Source of the DNA: Chlorella sorokiniana
Taxonomy: Eukaryota; Chlorophyta; Trebouxiophyceae; Chlorellales; Chlorellaceae
Assembly (NCBI GenBank): GCA_025917655.1
Contig: CP084615.1
Coordinates: 1,612,001 to 1,676,000, forward strand
DNA: 64,000 nt
Reading direction: 5' to 3'
Each line of letters opens with the position of its first letter. Within the stretch, counting starts at the first letter, position 1. Of this stretch, positions 33,729 through 44,066 are shown in pieces. The notes under the pieces were generated by a model that was given only the letters and a program-made list of their open reading frames with translations, was not told where the DNA came from and made no database searches. A program made the translations under genes and the position numbers.

Positions 33729-35431
33729 TCACGGAAGCCGCTTGAAGCGCGCAAAGTCGGGCGCCCGCTTCTCCAGGTACGCTTGCCGCCCCTGCATCGC
33801 ACCACAGTCGGGCATCAGAAAGAGCTGACACTCTGTAGCCAGCCAGGGCAGACTGAGCCCGCAGCCGAGGCAGGTTGGCGTGATGCAAGCGGGTCCATGC
33901 CCCCACCTCGTTGCCCTCCTCGCTTTGATAGAAGAGCAGCGTGGCGTCCCCCCAAGCTGCTGGATGCCCGCCTGCCCGTCCTCCGCCGCATTCAGCGCCG
34001 ACTTGAGCACACGTAGCGCGGTGGGGCTGTTGCGCAGCATCTCGCGGCACCTGGGGAAGGAGGTGCGGGCCACGGGCAGCCATGTTTGGCACCGGAAGCA
34101 TCCACAGGCACTCAAGCCGGCCAAACCTCAGCCAGACTTGAGCCGTTGCCGCCGCCGCCGGGCCCCTCCCTGTGTCCGCTGCCCAGCCCCAGTGTGAGTT
34201 CCAGCCCTGCCCCAGCCTCCCCCATCCCCCTTCCCCCGCCCCGCCCACCAAGCCAGCGTCTCCGCTTCCAGCTGCGCCAGTGGCACCACGGCATTGACCA
34301 GGCCCATGCGCTCCGCCTGAGCCGCGTCGTACATACGTGCCAGGAACCACATCTCGCGCGCCTTCTTCTGCCCCACCAGGCGCGCCATGTGGGTGGAGCC
34401 GTAGCCGGCGTCAAAGGAGCCCACCTTGGGCCCCGTCTGCCCAAACACGGCGTTGTCGGCGGCGATGGTGAGGTCGCACACCATGTGCAGGATGTGGCCG
34501 CCGCCCACCGCGTACCCCGCAACCTGGGCCACCACCGGCTTGGGCAGCCGCCGGATCTGCTCAGCAAGGGGGAGGGGGAGCATGCGCAGTGGTGGCGGCG
34601 GCGGTCTGTGTGTGACTTGAAGGGGGTGCCCTGCGCTGTCCCGGACTCTGCTTTGGCGGTGCATCCACCTGCGCACTCTGTGTGCCCCCAGTAGCACAGA
34701 ATACGCCCAGCCTGGGCCCCAACCTGCATCTGAAGGTCCAGCACGTTGAGGCGCGGGATGCCGTCGGCGCCGACGTAGCCGCCCCTGCCGCGCACGCTTT
34801 GGTCGCCGCCGCTGCAGAACGCCAGCGGGCCCTCGCCCGTCAGGATGACCACCCCCACCTCAGGGTCCTCCCGTGCGTCCGCGAAGCACCAGGACATCTC
34901 CATCACTGCGGCAAGTTGAGGGGAGGGGCAAGAATTGGCAGGGCCCACACAGGAGGCGACCGCAACCTGCTTGGCGCATTGCGGATGCAAACCTGTGCGA
35001 GGGGTGAATGCATTGCGCTTCTCTGGCCGGTTGATCGTTATCTGCAGAACAATGCACGACAAGGGCTTGTTAGGGTGTCCGCGGTCAACTGTGCGCCGGC
35101 AGCCCCGCCGTGGCCGCCTGTCAAGGCTTACCTTGGCTATTCCCTCGCCCACTGCCTTCTCATACTTCACTTCCCGCAGCTCCTCCTTCGCCACTGAGGC
35201 AATGCGCCGCCACTGAGCTGGAGCCCGAGACACCTCGCCGTGCACCCGAGCGTAGCTGCTGGGCGTGCCTGTGACTGAGGCGTAGCTGGTGCTAGCGCCC
35301 ACAGAGCTGGAGCTGCGCTCGCTGTCGCCCGCAACAGGCTGCAGCTCCACCTCTCCAACATGTCGCTGTTCGCAAGGAGCGCCGAGGTGCTGGGAGAGCA
35401 CGGCCAGTCTATGAGAGACTCTGTCGTTCAT
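33729..35431 (-). CDS. menB: 1,4-dihydroxy-2-naphthoyl-CoA synthase (naphthoate synthase), peroxisomal
   Basis: Crotonase-fold enzyme of phylloquinone (vitamin K1) synthesis that closes the second ring of the naphthoquinone. The start [11 protein letters not shown] is chosen over an upstream ATG at 35470 because a splice-acceptor-like CAG lies between them. Residues 8-16 read RLAVLSQHL, a perfect PTS2 peroxisome signal (R-L-x5-H-L), as known for plant naphthoate synthase. Core motifs: [27 protein letters not shown] (oxyanion/active-site loop), [39 protein letters not shown] and [13 protein letters not shown]. The C-terminus is [16 protein letters not shown]. Its length and order match plant and cyanobacterial MenB. 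Introns are short; a frame slip may lie near 34,215. Confidence 0.93.
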
Positions 35432-36039
35432 TATGATACCAATGAACTGCAATGCATTGAAGGAAGCCATGCCTGCAGGATGCAGGCAAGCTCATCTCAT
35501 CTCAACGGCGCCGCCAGCATGGCAGTGCAGATGGCGCTGCTGTCTCAGGTGCAATGGTTTACATTGTTCTTGCATCTTTGCATGGTGAAGGTGATGCCTT
35601 CGTTCTTTACAAAGGTGACACATCCATTATCAGATGCCAACAGCAGGGCAGGAGGATGGCGGCAACATGCGCCGCAACAGAGGGGGCCGAAACCGATCAT
35701 GCGATCCAGTGTTTGTGTGTGCAAGCTCAAAAAGCAGACGAAATAGGCAGGTCGAGGCAGAGGAGAGAGGCAGCAACAAAAGCAAGTAAAGCGTTGGGCA
35801 AGATGCAATGTGCACTCATCAAGCGAAGTGGTGGGGACTGGGAGCGGGCGATGAACGGAGAGTACAGTCAGCTCAAGACAGCAGCAGAAAAGGCTGTGCA
35901 CGCGCCGCGCAAGCGTGGGACTACAACAGGCGTCTGGTTGGCAGGCAGCAGGGCAGGCAGGCGGAGCAAACTAAATGGGACGGTGTGCTGGTGTGCAGGC
36001 GCGGGGTGTGCTTCAGTCGAGCAGAAGGGCCGTGCGTGG
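35432..36039. other. Intergenic between naphthoate synthase and phosphomannose isomerase genes
   Basis: This carries the promoter of the naphthoate synthase gene and the 3' UTR of the isomerase gene; a TTACA occurs near 35,613. GC is lower than in the flanking exons. No coding feature was recognised on either strand. Confidence 0.5.
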
Positions 36040-37789
36040 TCAAAAGCCCATGGAGTTGACCGCGGCAACCCAGGCGGTGACATCCTGGGAGGCCTCAAAC
36101 TGCAGCTCCGCCCCCGCCGCCACAAAGTACACGTCCCCGCGCTTCAGCTGGCGAGACTGGTGCCCGCAGGTCACCCGCGCCGCGCCGTGCTGCACCAGCA
36201 GCAGCAGCGGCCCATCCGGCGGCGGCAGCACCTCCAGCGTGCCGGCCGGCGGCGTGTAGCGCCACAGCTCAAACTCCCTAAAGGGCGGGCGATAGCAGGC
36301 GAGGTGCGGCGAGGCGGCGCTTTTGGCCCCGCGCAGCACCTCTGGCGGGCCCTGGCCGTATGTCAGCGACCCGCACAGCGTTTCCACATCACGCAGCTTG
36401 GGGTCAGCCCCGCGCGAATCACGTTGTCTGCGTGGCGCAAGCGGGGGTGTGGGGTGGGGGGGGGGGGGGCATTAAGTAGGCTGGCAGTCGGGAGAGCCGG
36501 CCACGCTTTGCAGCAGCATCGCGTGCCCCGCATGCAGCTGGGAGGGCTGGCGTGCAGCGGCGGCCAGCACGCCTTTCAGAGCCTGCTTCCCTGCCCCCCG
36601 TGTCCGCGCACCCGAGGTGGCCATGCACTCGATGATTTCGCCGCTGATGTAGGCGTGGGGCTCGTTGGCGGGCAGCGCCACCGCCTCGCCCGGCTGCAGG
36701 CGCAGGTGGCAGAGGAACCAGGAGGCCAGCACGCCAACGTCCCCAGGGTACTGCGCGTGCAGGCGCAGCGTCAGCTCCCCCGCCCGCTCAGCGCCCGCCC
36801 CCGCCGCCTCGGCCTCCAGCCGCGCGCACAGCGCGTGCACCGCCGCCGACGCGCGCTCAGGGGGCAGGCCATGACCTCGTGGAAGGCGTCGCGCAGCGCG
36901 GAGCGGCGCGCGTCCCCGGGCGCGGCGGAGGCGCGCAGCGCAGCCACCCGCTCCGCCCCGCAGCAGGCCGCCAGCTCCGGCACGCCCTGCAGCGCCGCCA
37001 GCAGCTCCTCGTGCGGCGCGAAGCTGCACAGCGCCTCGAACTCGGTCAGCGCCAGCGCCATCTCGGGCTTGTGGTTGGCGTCGCGGTACACGCCCGGCTG
37101 CTGGGCATGCAGCGCCTCCGCCAGCGCCTTGTCGGGTGCGACTGGATGGACAGCGCGGTGCCCACCGACAGCACCTTAAACAGGAAAGGCAGGTCGGCGC
37201 CAAAGGCCGGCAGCGCGGCGCCCAGCAGCTCGGGGCGGTCGCGCAGCAGCACCAGCAGCGGCTGCCCCGAGTACCCGTTGTCGGCCAGCAGCGAGGGCGC
37301 TGACGGGTGGGTGCCCATCCTGCGACGTGGCCAGAAGGGGGAGTGGAGCAGGTGAGGGGTGCATGCGGGCGAGCAGGGCAACCTTGCAGCGTGGCCGGTG
37401 TTGAGGGCGGCATGGTAGTCGGCGGCTGTGGGCAGGCAAACGGCACACGCCGCGCCCCTGACACCACACAGCCCGCTTGCCGACCACAGACAGGCGGCGG
37501 CTCACCACAGCTCTGCATATGGCTTGGAAGGGTCCACTTGCCGCCCTGTGGCCGCCACCAATTGTGCCACCTGCAGGGCCGGGCGCCGAGTGCAGGCGGG
37601 TTGGCAGCGGTGTCCATGGTGGCAAGCTAGTGGACCACCAGCCGCCCGGGCGCGTCTCCGATCACACATCATACGCACCTCCGATTCCTCAGGGCTCCTG
37701 CCCCATGCATAGTTCTGGGCCGGGCAAGTCAGCCGGTGCAGGGCGCTGCGCGGCCGGGTGACCGGCTCCGCAGCTGCTGCTGCCTCCAT
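36040..37789 (-). CDS. Mannose-6-phosphate isomerase, type I
   Basis: Interconverts fructose-6-phosphate and mannose-6-phosphate, feeding GDP-mannose, glycans and ascorbate. The start [13 protein letters not shown] at 37789 leads to [12 protein letters not shown], the family's opening block. [15 protein letters not shown] and [10 protein letters not shown] come next, then the zinc motif [32 protein letters not shown] and [19 protein letters not shown]. After these come [11 protein letters not shown] (catalytic Arg) and the C-terminal cupin ending AAVNSMGF. A base appears to be missing inside the HPDK codons (about 37127-37141), because the upstream and downstream halves are in different frames without splice signals. 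About four exons. A poly-G run near 36,456-36,469 sits in an intron. Confidence 0.93.
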
Positions 37790-38167
37790 AATGGAGCTTA
37801 ATGACTGCAAAAGCAGGCCGGCGGTGTCGTGGGGGCTGCTGTGGCTGGCGAACACAGCAGCGGCCAGCGAACAGAACGAGAAAACGTCTGCAGCGGTTGC
37901 GCTTGCGTTGTTGCTAAATAAGCCAGTAGCTGCGGGTGTAAGTCATGTCTGGACGAACAACACGATTTGTGAGCGCTTCCACGACACACGAGCTGCGGTG
38001 CTGTCTCTGTACTGCCTGCATGGGAGCGCCCTTTGAATCCCTCGGACACCTCGATCCCCTTGCGTTTCATCTTGCGGTCCATGGCGAAGCATCCGATCTG
38101 AGCTTCCATTCATTGGTGTTTGGACCGGGAATGTTCGGCGGAAGGGCCTGGGGAGGTAGCCAGAGAG
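37790..38167. promoter_or_regulatory. Divergent promoter region
   Basis: About 380 bp of lower GC between the isomerase gene (minus) and the unknown gene at 38168 (plus). It should contain both promoters; no specific element was recognised. Confidence 0.4.
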
Positions 38168-40743
38168 ATGGCTTCTGCTGGGATGAACCCTGGGCTGCCT
38201 CCCAAGCCTCGCAACCTGCGGCGCCAGCCCCAATCCGTCAGCAGGGCCCCTTGCAGGGGGCTGGGATGCAGCTGGAGCTGCCTTCGTCGCGGTCCGGCAT
38301 GGCGGCGCTCAGCGCTCGACACGCGGCGGCGGAGGCTGGCAGCGCTGCTGACCCCTTCTCCTTCCACGATGCTCCAGCACCCGGTGCACGGCTCCCCCTC
38401 CCGCAACAGCAGCCACGGGATGGCACAATCGGGCGGACGGCTTCCTGCTGAGCGATACACCTGGGAATGCATTGCAGCGAGGCCGCGCGTCGCGCCATGA
38501 GCAGCCGCCAGAGCCCTTGGCACACCGCCAGCCAGTCCACCTGCCTACCTCCGCCCCCTGCAAGGCAACCTTTCAACCCAGAGTGCCCGGGCCAGCTGCA
38601 CCAGGCACTAAGCCCAGGGGCGCACCAGCAGCAGGCACCAGCCAGCAAGCCGCAGTGGGCACCTCTGGTGGGGCATGCGGGCCGGCAGCTGCACCCACAG
38701 CAGCGCCAACAGCCGCACCAGCGCCGCTCGCCACATGCTCGCTGACTCTGGAGCGCTACCTGGAGTTCGTCCAGCTGTTGGGCAAGGGCAGCGGGCGCGT
38801 GCAGCGGCTGTCGGAGCTCGAGCGGGCGATGCTCAGGGCGACCGACCTCAAGCAGGTTGGCTTAGGATGCGATGCATGGGCTGGTCTGGGCCCCGCCCTC
38901 CTTGGCTGCGTCTTGGTACCCTGCAGCTGCTTTTGTTGAACACCTCTGCCATCTGCACCGCCGTTGCCCTACCCCCCCCTGCAGATCCTGCTGGTCAACG
39001 GCCTCAGCATGGGCAGCCGCACCAAGAAGGACGTGCTGGACAGGATGCCCCCTGCACCTCTTCTCCCCGGTCTGCGTCGTCGCCTCAGATGGCGGCAGTG
39101 CCGCCAGCCCGCCGGGTGCAGGCAGGGCGGAGCAGCCGCCAGCGGGCCTAGGGAACGACCTGCTGGATGCGGGTGCCCTGGCCGCGCTGCAGACGCTGGG
39201 CTGGGTGAATGCAGAGGCAGTGCTGCCGGGCCAGGCCCGCTGCGGGGGCAGCTGCTGCGCCCTGCCTGCCGTGCGCATCGAGGGGCAGGGCGGCAGCGGC
39301 GGGCCCGCGGCCCTGGCAGCCTGCAGCCCCAGCGCTGAGCCGCTGGGCCCTCCCGTGCACGAGTTCCAGCAGCAGCTGTCCCTCAAGGCGGGAAGCGCAA
39401 CTGTAGACGCAGCAGTGCTCCACCCGTCCCCAGCCCAGCCGGCAGACAGCCAAGCCACCCTGGCCTCCCTGGATGCAGCCGCCTGCTGCAAGCACGCTGT
39501 CCAGAGCAGCCCTGCCGCTGTGCAGCAGCGCGTGGGGGCAGAAAGCGTGGACGCTGCCAGGGGCGATCAGGCTGAGGAGGTGGAGGGGGAGGAGGAGGTC
39601 CCTAAGCCACCAGCGTGGCTGGTGGAGGGCTTGGCGAGGGTGGGGCAGCGCTCCCAGGGCAGCCGGGACGCGCTGGCGGCGGGTCAGCTTCTGGGTCGCA
39701 GGTGCGCCTGCACGAGATGCTGATTCCCTGCACTCCCGTGCTGCTCGTTTGAATGTTTGGTGGCACGCCTTGCATTCCTGCCAGCTGTTTTCTGCCATTT
39801 ACACCGATTTTGGCCCCCCACCCCCCACCCCCACCCCCCGCCGCCTCCCACCTACCCACCACATGTCCCCCCCTCTCCCCCTCCCCGGCCCTCCTCCCCA
39901 GGGTATGCTTTGTGCTGCTGGATGACTTTGACCAGGACGACCCCCACGGCATCACCGACAGCCTGGACGCCGGGATGCACGAGGGACAGTGAGCTGGGGC
40001 GGCGCACTGGCCGCCTCCCGACGCCGCGCCCCTGCCACGCTGCCAAGGCTGGGTGTTGCCGGTTCCTGAACAAGCAGCAGGTCCATAGCTCAACGCACTG
40101 ACTGTTGGCCCCCGGCCATGCTTTGCCCTCGACGCACCCTCTTCCTTCCAGAGTCGTGGAGGCAGTAGGGGTGGGCCACGACGACGAATGCCCCCGGGCT
40201 GCACGCAGCGCCACGCCTTTCACTACGTGCGCGTGCGGGCCAGCCGGTCTACCGCGCCGGCTGTGCGGCGGGCAGGGCGCCGCCTGGACCTGGTGGTGGA
40301 TCTGCAGGAGGAGCTGAGGTGGGTGGGTGGGGGGCAGGCTGAGGGTCTGTGCCTCTGCCGATGCACAACTCCTTTTGCTGTTTCCTGCCGCTTGCCTTCC
40401 CTGCTGGCTGCTGGGCTGGCTGCGTAGCCATTTTTTCCTTCCCCTTTCCTCCTGCGTGCCGGAACAGGCAGCCAGGGCTGGAGCGCCTGCTGCGCCTGGG
40501 GGACGCTGGCTTGCAGGACGCGTGGGTGCTGCTGGAGCCGCGTCGGGAGGAAGAGGATGGGCATGTGCAGCAGGCCGGGGCTGCAGAGGCTGCACCCGTG
40601 CCCGGGAGGGCAGCTCGTGGGCAGCAGCATCACGCCAGCGAATGGCGCACGAAGCGGGCCAGCCAGCTGGCTGCAACAGCTGCAGCGCCGACGTCCAAGC
40701 GCCAGCATACCATCACGGGCCACAACCCCAGCAGCGCCTGTAA
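38168..40743 (+). CDS. Unknown protein with His/Cys-containing conserved-looking block
   Basis: I do not recognise this family. The N-terminus (MASAGMNPGLPPKPRNLRR) is basic and disordered, then Pro/Ala/Gln-rich. A helical segment follows (LTLERYLEFVQLLGKGSGRV, ELERAMLRATDLK). Exon 2 starts near 38986 (LLVNGLSMGSRTKKDVLDRM), then a long Ala/Gln-rich region and an acidic stretch (EEVEGEEEVPKPPAWLVEG). The best ordered part comes last, over three spliced exons from about 39,900: FVLLDDFDQDDPHGITDSL, then HDDECPPGC, QRHAFHYVRVRASR, LDLVVDLQEELR and GLERLLRLGDAGLQDAWVLL. Clear GT-AG introns lie at about 39,702-39,900, 39,991-40,151 and 40,319-40,468. Frame slips occur near 39,050 and 40,190. Both the start and the last exon's frame are uncertain. 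Confidence 0.6.
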
Positions 40744-41033
40744 AGATGCGTCACCAAGACTCGAGAGTATGTTTCACAGAGAGGAAGAAAGGGGGAATGT
40801 GAGGGGATGCAAAGCATGGGGTCGTAGCTTGCAGAGGCGGAAAGAGAGGAGAGCAGGGAGGCAGGGTGGTTGTCAAGCAGGGGAGCGGACGTGGCAGCAC
40901 AGTCTGTTCAGTCATGGGGTCATATCAAGGAGTGCATGTGCCTGGGCAGCAGACGTGTAAGTGTTGGTGTGATGTTGAGGCCAAGGCCAAGGCCAGAGTG
41001 CCCAGCGGTTGCACCGCTGGTGCCGCGCTGCGC

Positions 41034-42473
41034 CTAGTATTCGGCAGCGCGGCGGCCCCGTATCGGCTCCCCCAGCGCCTCCTCATCGTCAGTTAGGTAC
41101 TCCTGCAGCAGCCGGCTTTTCTTGCGCTGCCGCTGCGGCCGCGAAGAGCTGTTGCCGCGGCTGGACTGCACGCAGGGTAGAGAGGGCAGGGCAGCGGAAG
41201 AGCATGCGCAGTGAGCGGGAGACGCCTGCCAACTGGAATGCGGTCTGCATGCCTGGCACTGCGCCATTGTCCGTGGTAGGCCGCGGCAGCACCTTGCCCA
41301 AGCGTGCGGCGGCACACCTTGGTGTTTTTCCAGGACCAATCCTCGTCGTCCTCGTCATCCGCCGCCTCCTCCTCCTCCTCCTCCTCCTCTTCCTCCGTCA
41401 GCTGCGCTGCTGCCACCACCTTGCGCCGCCCGCCGCCCTTGCGCTTCTGCTGCTGCTGCGTCGCCGGGTGCCCCTCGGCCGTGGCTGCCGAATCGGTAGC
41501 AGGGGTGCCACCTGCTGCAGCGGCCGCCGCTGTGGCGCTCGCCATGAGGACCTGCGGATCGAACTGGACCTGTCCGGCGTTGGCTGCGGCTGCTGCCATC
41601 AGCGCCGATGGAACATTATACATGGCCGACATGTCGGGCATCGAGGTTGACAGTTGCTGCGGGATGTGGAGGGGAGGGTGAAGGGCGTAAGGGTGAGAAG
41701 GACGCTATGCAGAGCCGCTGTTGTTGGATGAAGCAGCAGCAGAAACAACGCCCTACTAGCATGCCCCGTGGGATGCTGCTGCTGCTACAAACCATGTTGA
41801 GGGCCATGTTAACAAGCGGCTGGAAGGTAAGAGCCAGCTGCGGGTTGCCGTTGGGGTTGGAGAGGTGCTGCGTAATCTGCATGATGAGCGTGGTGATGGC
41901 AGGCCTGCACCAGGAGCATTGCACACTATGAATGACTGTGCTGAAAAGAAAAGGGTTGATTGCAGCACTACACAGCTGCACAAAGAGCAGTGCAGGAGGT
42001 TGCTGCGCACTGCCCGCCGACCGTGCCGCCATGGCCGCGACACTCGCTGGGTTGTACCCGCCCCTCCGCGCATCGCCTGGTCACGCCCTTTCCAGGTCAT
42101 CAAGCAGACAGCGAGACCCACATGAGGTTGGGCTGCCCTTGCGGCACTCCCGAATAGTCGACCAGCTGCGGGATTTCCAGTGCTGCCAGCTGCCCCAAGT
42201 CCACAGGAGCTGCTTGACCTGCTGCCGCTGCAGCGGCTGCTGCCTGCTCCTCCACCGTTCCCCCTTGCTCCATCTGCTGCTGCTCCGGCAGGGCGTCCGC
42301 TTGTGGATGCTCTTGCGGATGATCCATGGCTGTTGGAGAACAGTGCGACCGCTTGAGAGCTTGCGCAAAATGCAAAACATGGAGGCTGACCAATGTACCG
42401 ACTGTCCCGCCTGAGGGCCGGACTGACCGAGCGCAGCAGGCTGGAGAGAGGTGGCGGAACCGCCAGCGGCCAT
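41034..42473 (-). CDS. Unknown acidic/basic low-complexity protein, probably nuclear
   Basis: No family recognised. The probable start MAAGGSATSLQPAAL (42473) splices at GTCAGT into AMDHPQEHPQADALPEQQQ. The next parts are a poly-Ala run, LGQLAALEIPQLVDYSGV, and an exon of about 40 residues (TTLIMQITQHLSNPNGNPQ, then LALTFQPLVNMALNMV). The exon STSMPDMSAMYNVPSALMA then leads into KRKGGGRRKVVAAAQL and a run of about ten Glu followed by DDEDDEDWSWKNTK. The last exon is basic and acidic (RQRKKSRLLQEYLTDDEEAL) and ends RRAAEY at 41034. The alternation of Lys/Arg clusters with Glu/Asp runs suggests a chromatin-associated protein; that is inference only. Its start lies 107 bp from the divergent hinderin-like gene. 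Confidence 0.6.
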
Positions 42474-42580
42474 GCTGCAAAGGTTTTTAGGTAACGATAC
42501 CTTGTCGCGCAAGACTGCCGGTGCCGGCCTCAGCTGCGCCGGTCCACGCACATTTGCTTCCCTGACGCCTGCCGACGAGT
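42474..42580. promoter_or_regulatory. Very short bidirectional promoter (107 bp)
   Basis: This is the gap between the start codons of two divergent genes. No TATA element is visible, and promoter elements may extend into the first exons. Confidence 0.45.
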
Positions 42581-43844
42581 ATGAGCGTCACGCTGAAGGA
42601 TCTGTGTGTCACAGAGAAGCAGAAGGTGGCACGACTGATACAGCAGATCGTGGAGAAAGAGCGGGCCTTGAAGCAGTCGGAGGCGGAGGCGGCGGAGCAG
42701 GCTGAGGCAGCGGCAGCCAGGGTGCATCAGCTCGTTGAGCAGAACGTGGAGCTAGCCCGCGAGAACAGCAGGTGCGGGCCAGCCCTTAGAAAGTTAACAA
42801 TCAGTATCTGATAACTGAAGCGCCTGGCTCCTGCACCCGGTGTCCATGCAGCCTGCGCACAAAGCTGTCGCAAGCCTTTGCCCTGCTTCAAAACTACCAG
42901 CACAAGTGTCGCGTGCTGGACGCCACGGTGCAGTTAGCGGGCTTACGCCCTGCATCGCCTGCTTCAAAGCCAATGGCTTGGCCGCCTGCCTTCAGCAGAG
43001 GCATCGATGGCGTTGATGCCCAGCAGCTTGCCCAGCCGCAGCTCGGTGATCTTGATGAGGAGCCAGCAAGGGGTGGTGAGAGCCCAGTGAAGGTGTCTAG
43101 GCAGATGAGCTCTGTACCAGCGGCTGGAGAGAATATAATTTTGCCCAGTTGCACAGCAGCCTTAACGTCAATTACAGCAGCAGGCACGCATCCACAACAG
43201 CGCCATGCTGCTCAGCCTCCGTCAACGCCAGGCAGCTGTGACGCAGGTCTGGCCATGCCCCAGCAGCTACCACAGCTTGATGCACTGAAGCTGCTTGCCC
43301 AGACTCTGCTGGAAGCCCATGCAGAGCTGGCTGCCAAGCAGAATCAGCAGCAGCAGCAACAGCAGCATCCTTTGCATCAGGAGCAAGCAGCAGCTCTCGC
43401 ACCAGCGACTGGCGCCGCCCCTTCACCAGCTGTGGCAGAGTCACCGCTGCAGCTGGTGTATGATGCCTTACTCGGCACGCAGGGTGACAACAGCATCAAT
43501 TCGACCTGCAGGAGCGGAGCCATCAACAGCAGTAGCACAACATGCAAGGAGAACACGGGTGAAATGGCAAACACTGGGGGGCCTCACCGCCCCGCCCTCT
43601 GCTCCCGACAGTCCAACCTGTTAGTTCGACCTACCCTGCTTCAGGGATTGAGGAAGATTCGATTTACGATGAAAGCTTTGCTGCTTTGCTAAAAGCTGTG
43701 GAGAACATGCAGCAGCCAGCAACACAGGTGCTGTGCAGCAACAAGATGCGGGCGGTTGGGCTGGAGGCCATCAATGAGGGTTGCCAACCCGACATGCACT
43801 TTTACGAGGAGAACGACCTTCTTGAACTGATAAAATTGCTTTAA
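42581..43844 (+). CDS. Coiled-coil protein resembling hinderin (KIAA1328)
   Basis: Three exons: 42581-42771, 42852-43558 and 43612-43844, phases consistent; the second intron is only 53 bp. The first 95 residues (MSVTLKDLCVTEKQKVARLI, then a long Glu/Ala/Gln coiled coil to LLQNYQHKCRVLD) match from memory the conserved 'KDLCxxDKxxIAxLI' coiled coil of vertebrate hinderin/KIAA1328. The middle is Gln/Pro/Ala-rich and probably disordered. The C-terminus is ordered: EEDSIYDESFAALLKAVENM, then PDMHFYEENDLLELIKLL. At about 320 residues it is shorter than the animal proteins. In animals the protein is a poorly characterised coiled-coil protein; a basal-body or cytoskeletal role here would be inference. 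Confidence 0.68.
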
Positions 43845-44066
43845 AGTTAGTTGACATGCTGTGTTACTAGCCGAGCAAATGTCAAATGACCCAATCAACA
43901 TGGGCTGGCTGGCTAATTTCTACAGGTGGCGGTGTGACGCATCGTGACCTGCTGCAGGTAGCTTGAAGAGCCATCTGTGCGGCAGTGCTCCTTCTGTAGC
44001 TCGCATTGGTCGCCAGTCTGGACTTCAGTGCGTGCGTGGACGGGACTGAGCGGCGTGCGCTACTCC

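Noticed and set aside
35554-37179. Long plus-strand open frame (over 500 codons)
   Set aside because: It runs antisense to the phosphomannose isomerase exons and has Arg/Ala/Gln-rich shadow composition. GC-rich codons make long antisense frames common here.
41340-41400. GGA/CCT-type triplet run as a separate regulatory repeat
   Set aside because: It codes the poly-Glu run of the minus-strand gene, so it is explained by coding sequence.
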